This document shows, in pieces, positions 53,421-56,927 of a DNA stretch of 56,927 nt; the stretch's first letter is position 1; each line of letters opens with the position of its first letter. The stretch is taken from the NCBI GenBank assembly GCA_964471755.1, contig CAYYJM010000006.1:1-56927 (forward strand). The letters are read 5' to 3'. The notes beneath the pieces are model-generated. The model was not told the origin of the DNA and made no database searches. It saw nothing but the letters and a program-made list of their open reading frames with translations. Source of the stretch: CAYYJM01 sp964471755 (lineage in GTDB: Bacteria; Planctomycetota; Planctomycetia; Gemmatales; Gemmataceae). A program made the position numbers and the translations under genes.

Positions 53421-54200
53421 TCAGTGCCCCCAGTGGCGGGCGGCAATCCCGACGGCCCCGATCTCGACGCGCCACGGCTCACGCCGCAACTCGGGCACCA
53501 GGGTGAACTGATCGACCCGGGCGGCCGTGCGGATATCGTCATCATATCCCAGACCGGCCAGATGGACGCCCCCCGCCGAGACCATCAGCGCTCCTTCGAG
53601 GATTGGGCCGTGGACCTCGAAGCAGTCCCAGGCGATCCGGGCGGCGTCGTTCAGATCGACCTTGCCCGGCCCGCGTTCGGGTCGGCAGAGGAAATCGACC
53701 AGGCCGCCAGCACAGAGTGTGTCCTCCAGCGCCAGCCGGCCCTGATCGCCGGCACAGACGATGTGGATGGGACGCTTCTCGCCCTTGAGTTGTTCGCAGA
53801 CGGCGGAGAAATTGACGAAGCTGGCCAGCAGGACGCGCTGCGCCGATGCGGCGGCGAGCAGGGCCCGGGTGCCGTTGGTCGTCGTCATCACGACGCTCAT
53901 TTCGCGGACTTTGGCAGAGGTGCATTCACGCGGCGAGTTGCCCAGATCGAAGCCCGAGAGCGGCCGACCCTGGCGTTCGCCGGCAAGCAGCACGCGACCG
54001 GCACGCATGCCGCCGGCCAGTTCGCGCGCCTCTTCGACTTCGCGGCAGGGAAAGATCGCCGTCGCCCCGGCGACCAGGGCGAAGACCATCGTGGTTGTCG
54101 CTCGCAAGACATCGATTACCACGGCGACGCTCCCGGCGAGCCCTTCCTCGGGCACCCATTCCGGGATGAGATGGACGTGGACCTGACGCTCCTGGCTCAT
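53421..54200 (-). CDS. comB: 2-phosphosulfolactate phosphatase-like protein
   Basis: A 259-residue ComB-family phosphatase: VHLIPEW, VAVVIDVLRATTTMVFALVA, LLAGERQGRPLSGFDLGNSP, VMTTTNGTRALLAAASA, LLASFVNFSAVCEQL and IVCAGDQGRLALEDTLCAGG are the conserved blocks. ComB hydrolyses 2-phosphosulfolactate to sulfolactate in coenzyme M synthesis of archaea. In bacteria the physiological substrate is often unknown, and no other coenzyme M genes are here. GGAGG lies 8 nt before ATG 54200. It lies in a minus-strand run with the methyltransferase gene (81 nt upstream) and glyS. Confidence 0.88.
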   Translation of the reverse strand: MSQERQVHVHLIPEWVPEEGLAGSVAVVIDVLRATTTMVFALVAGATAIFPCREVEEARELAGGMRAGRVLLAGERQGRPLSGFDLGNSPRECTSAKVREMSVVMTTTNGTRALLAAASAQRVLLASFVNFSAVCEQLKGEKRPIHIVCAGDQGRLALEDTLCAGGLVDFLCRPERGPGKVDLNDAARIAWDCFEVHGPILEGALMVSAGGVHLAGLGYDDDIRTAARVDQFTLVPELRREPWRVEIGAVGIAARHWGH

Positions 54201-54281
54201 GCGGCTCCCTCCGGCTAACTCCGCCATGATAGAGAGCGGCGGCGTTTCCCGGAAGGGAGGTATTCGGCGAGAGGCCCCCAC

Positions 54282-54974
54282 TCACGTTGGCTTGACGCCG
54301 ATGACGATCTCGACGGGGACCCACATCGACTCTTCCTGGGCCGAGCGGATCGTGAAGCCATTGCCCGCCAGGCCGCGACGGACGTAGATCGGTCGGCAGT
54401 CAAGCAGGTTGGGAAAGTGTCGGTGCGTCCACTCGTACATGGCCGTGATGACGGGGTGCTTCCCTTCACGGGAGACCGCGACGACGCCGAACCGGCCGCC
54501 CGGCCTGAGGACACGCTTGACCTCGGCCAGCACCTTCGGCAGATCCGGCGTGTCGAACAGTTCCAGCGTGAAGCTGGTGAAGACGGCATCGAGCGAGGCG
54601 TCCGGATAGGGCAACTTCTCGGCGTCGCCCCGGACGACCTGAACGCGGTCGGCCAGGCTCTGCTTGCGGAGCAGTTCCTGCGCCTGGGCGACCATGCCAT
54701 CGGAGATGTCGATGCCGAACACCTGCCCGGTCGAGCCGACGGCCTGGGCCATCTCGACCAGACAGTGGCCGGTGCCGAAGCCGATCTCCAGGGCCGACTC
54801 GCCCGGTTGCAGGGCGAGTTCCTTCAGCCCCTTGTCGCGCATCGGCCCCTCGGCCGACTCGGCCATGAAGTCGTAGAATCCGGCTATCTTGTTGTAGTAC
54901 GAGCGCGTCTCCTCCCGGCTGTTCAGCACGCGAGTCACGTTCGGCTCGTAGGCCAGCTCGGTTTCGTCGGCCAT
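54282..54974 (-). CDS. Class I SAM-dependent methyltransferase (UbiE-like)
   Basis: A 230-residue methyltransferase: YYNKIAGFYDFMAESAEGPM, motif I ALEIGFGTGHCLVEMAQAVG, then GQVFGIDISDGMVAQAQELL, VRGDAEKLPYPDASLDAVFT, VLAEVKRVLRPGGRFGVVAV. The EIGFGTG and the DAEKLP blocks bind SAM. It resembles menaquinone/ubiquinone-type C-methyltransferases, but the substrate cannot be determined. ATG 54974 follows the small membrane protein by 18 nt, with TGAGGAGAATC-type spacing (GAGGAGAA) upstream. Confidence 0.88.
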   Translation of the reverse strand: MADETELAYEPNVTRVLNSREETRSYYNKIAGFYDFMAESAEGPMRDKGLKELALQPGESALEIGFGTGHCLVEMAQAVGSTGQVFGIDISDGMVAQAQELLRKQSLADRVQVVRGDAEKLPYPDASLDAVFTSFTLELFDTPDLPKVLAEVKRVLRPGGRFGVVAVSREGKHPVITAMYEWTHRHFPNLLDCRPIYVRRGLAGNGFTIRSAQEESMWVPVEIVIGVKPT

Positions 54975-54992
54975 TGTCTGATTCTCCTCGCG

Positions 54993-55409
54993 TCAAATGG
55001 AAGGATTCTCCTCCGATCCCTCCGGCCAGAATAACACGATCACTTCCAGCATCATCAACCCGACGAGGAGGCTCGGCACCGGCACCGCCAGGGGGTAATC
55101 CTGGACGATCTCCTCGGGCAGCACCGATGCTCCACCGATCAGCAACGCGATGTTGGCGACGATGCCCAGGATCAGGAACGCTCGACCCAGGTGAAAGGCA
55201 TCGCGCCAGGGCAGCAGCAGGGCGACCCCGGCGAGCAGGTAGAGAACTCCGGTCAGGAGCATCGTTCCCGGAATGAACACCGGCATCGGGTTCATCAGTT
55301 CCAGTTGACGGCTGCCGTACCAGCCGAGGACACCGAGCGTCCCGGCCAGGAGGTTGAAGATCCCCCCGACGACGGCCTGGGGACTGGGTCTGCTGCGAAC
55401 CGGCGTCAC
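54993..55409 (-). CDS. Small four-helix membrane protein
   Basis: A 138-residue protein with four hydrophobic spans: VGGIFNLLAGTLGVLGWYGS, FIPGTMLLTGVLYLLAGVAL, FLILGIVANIALLIGGASVL and VPVPSLLVGLMMLEVIVLFW. It starts at GTG 55409, which overlaps the stop of the preceding large gene by GTGA, so translation is coupled. The methyltransferase follows 18 nt later. No family recognised; the layout resembles small DoxX/DUF-type membrane proteins, but I cannot support a name. Confidence 0.72.
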   Translation of the reverse strand: MTPVRSRPSPQAVVGGIFNLLAGTLGVLGWYGSRQLELMNPMPVFIPGTMLLTGVLYLLAGVALLLPWRDAFHLGRAFLILGIVANIALLIGGASVLPEEIVQDYPLAVPVPSLLVGLMMLEVIVLFWPEGSEENPSI

Positions 55410-56927
55410 GGCTGCTTCCCCTGGACTCGCAGCAGCACGCTCGGAGCCGCATGCTCGGTGTTCTTCCCCTCGCGCCGGGCCAGCACCACAATCGGATGAT
55501 CGGTCGGCTCTACCCACGGCTCGGCATACAGAACGAATGTCCGCCGCGTCTCGCCCGGCGTCACGAGGATACCGTTGAGACCGACATCCAGCACGCGAAC
55601 GCCATGCGGCAGGCCGCGCACGTCGATCGGGATGCGGCCCGTGAAGCCATTGCGGCGTTCGATGGCCACCGTCATGCGTGCCTCGCCACCGGGGCGAAGC
55701 GTCACCTCGCGTTCCTGCGTCGTGGTCACGATGTCTCCCGGAGCGATGAGTTTCGGTTGGCCGCCGGGGGTGCGATGCTCCACGCGTCGGCCGTCGATCT
55801 GGGCGACGCCGATGACGGTGAACGTGGACGGGATGCTCGGGGTCAGAACGGCGTCCGTCGTGGCCGAGAACGCGACGACGGCCGAGTTCTCACCGGCCAG
55901 GATGGTCGTCTTCGGCGCGGACAGGCCCGGCCGCAGACCGGCCAACTGGATCTCGATCGGTCCCTGGAAGTCGTCCGTTCGTCGGGCGGTGACCTCGAAC
56001 GGAATGGCTCCGCCCTTGCTCACGACCGGATCGCGTGGCTTGACCGTCAGAGCGAAGTCAGGCCGGGGTGGCCGGACGGTGACCCGATAGGTGAAGTCAC
56101 GTCCGGCGAGATCACGGCTGTCGCTCACGCGCACCTGATACTCGCCATCGGCCGGCGGATCGAAGAAGAAGCGCGAGTCCTTGCCGTATCCGGGTCCGCC
56201 GTCGTCGTTGCGAGCGAAGAGCGGCACCACCGGCAGGCCGTTCGGCGGGAACGTCGCTCCCGGCGGATGAATCGCCACCTTGTACATCGCCGAGCCCTGC
56301 GGATGGTGCGTCGGCGTCGTGCCGAGGTAGGCCAGGCGCTGGCCCGACTCGGCGAAGAATCGGCAGTCGTCGTCCGGATTGCGCGGCAGGACCAGGATGC
56401 GCATCAACTCCGTCCCGACGAGAACATGGTCGTTGACGGTCAACTCGTTCCAGCTCTCCAGGCGGATGCCATTCGTGACCGAGTCGTTATCGCGGAAGGT
56501 CGTGTAGACCTTGGCGACGCAGCGGAGCGTCGCGATCGGCACCGGCTTACCCGTGGCGTCGCAGATCTCGATGCTCGAATCCAGCGGCGAGCCGCCCCGG
56601 CGGGCGAACGTCTCGACGACGAGTCGTTCCCCCTTCTTCGCCCGGAACTTCCAGGTGTCGATCTGCCCGGCCCGCTCGATTCGGCCGTTGCCGGTTCCCG
56701 GAACGGCGAGCGGTCCCGGAAGAGTTGACTCGGCGAACTCGCCGATCACCACTCGGGGTTTCCCCTGAGCCGGTCCCAGTGGAGTCATCACCTCGATGGG
56801 GAGCGAGCTTTCCGGCTTGAGGTTGGGTTCGATCTTGACCTTCACGGTGCGGTTGTCGCCGAGATTGGCTCCCTCGACGGTGACCTCGCCCTCCTGGCCG
56901 CGCGGCAGACCCATCGGAAAGACGCTC
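55406..56927 (-). CDS. Exported PPC/Ig-like domain protein (5' end cut by window edge)
   Basis: The frame is open to the right edge, so the N-terminus is missing; about 506 residues are present. It starts with an Ig/IPT-like stretch (FPMGLPRGQEGEVTVEGANL, GDNRTVKV). A pre-peptidase C-terminal-like domain follows (RIERAGQIDTWKFRAKKGER, LVVETFARRGGSPLDS), then a second one ending FFFDPPADGEYQVRVSDSRD. The last part is beta-rich with Ig-like repeats (FALTVKPRDPVVSKGGAIPF; MTVAIERRNGFTGRIPIDVR). In planctomycetes such proteins are large exported proteins, often with an N-terminal cytochrome or protease part. The following small membrane protein overlaps by GTGA. Confidence 0.85.
   Translation of the reverse strand, partial: SVFPMGLPRGQEGEVTVEGANLGDNRTVKVKIEPNLKPESSLPIEVMTPLGPAQGKPRVVIGEFAESTLPGPLAVPGTGNGRIERAGQIDTWKFRAKKGERLVVETFARRGGSPLDSSIEICDATGKPVPIATLRCVAKVYTTFRDNDSVTNGIRLESWNELTVNDHVLVGTELMRILVLPRNPDDDCRFFAESGQRLAYLGTTPTHHPQGSAMYKVAIHPPGATFPPNGLPVVPLFARNDDGGPGYGKDSRFFFDPPADGEYQVRVSDSRDLAGRDFTYRVTVRPPRPDFALTVKPRDPVVSKGGAIPFEVTARRTDDFQGPIEIQLAGLRPGLSAPKTTILAGENSAVVAFSATTDAVLTPSIPSTFTVIGVAQIDGRRVEHRTPGGQPKLIAPGDIVTTTQEREVTLRPGGEARMTVAIERRNGFTGRIPIDVRGLPHGVRVLDVGLNGILVTPGETRRTFVLYAEPWVEPTDHPIVVLARREGKNTEHAAPSVLLRVQGKQP

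Overview
The window looks like part of a planctomycete scaffold, most likely family Gemmataceae. It is GC-rich and carries families that are expanded or restricted in that group: a TIGR02996 repeat-companion protein, a DUF1501 sulfatase-like protein, a DUF1549/DUF1553 cytochrome-like protein, a DUF1559 pilin-like protein, a membrane-anchored Hanks-type kinase, a DUF6800-type small basic protein and several VIT/vWA proteins. Five runs of exactly ten N mark contig joins (2677, 6101, 12662, 47504, 52235). Reading frames show that these are placeholders. One join contains a short duplicated overlap, and one carries about 116 bases that do not belong to the surrounding gene.

Layout. 0-5.7 kb: a truncated BRCT/pentapeptide-repeat protein with a low-molecular-weight phosphatase, a VapBC-like pair, a DUF58-DUF4381 pair and a type II NADH dehydrogenase. 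5.7-13.5 kb: uridine kinase, dapA, an ArsR-type regulator, hemL, a Ser/Thr kinase, a secreted thioredoxin-like protein and a TIGR02996/LRR-like protein. 13.5-24 kb: a full-length Lhr-type helicase with an apparently leaderless promoter, DUF1501, a VIT-vWA protein with an unusual Cys-rich tail and an M28 peptidase. 24-40 kb: a nitrilase/alpha-beta hydrolase fusion, a DUF1549/1553 protein, a vWA protein, an orphan DNA methyltransferase, a DapA-like/Old-Yellow-Enzyme operon, a CocE/NonD hydrolase, a histidine phosphatase and a FucI-like protein. 40-47 kb: pilin-like, lipoprotein, RbfA, QueF, a zinc-ribbon/toroid membrane protein, a TPR-like membrane protein, a retropepsin-like protease and a RimK-type ligase. 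47-49.5 kb: an ECF sigma/anti-sigma pair diverging from a run of four tiny Lys/Asp-rich lipoproteins. 49.5-57 kb: RfbC, a periplasmic-binding lipoprotein, glycyl-tRNA synthetase, a ComB-like phosphatase, a methyltransferase, a small membrane protein and a truncated PPC-type secreted protein.

Most genes are housekeeping or lineage-typical and sit in short same-strand runs with ATGA/GTGA overlaps. The most unusual content is (i) a collection of palindromic and tandem repeats between genes, two of which carry the stop codons of both convergent neighbours, with related palindromes lying in frame inside coding genes; (ii) the ECF module facing the tiny lipoprotein family, with GGGAATAAAA motifs in both directions; and (iii) two unusual protein architectures, the nitrilase/hydrolase fusion and the Cys-rich VIT-vWA protein. 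I saw no tRNA, rRNA, CRISPR array, transposase or prophage genes.
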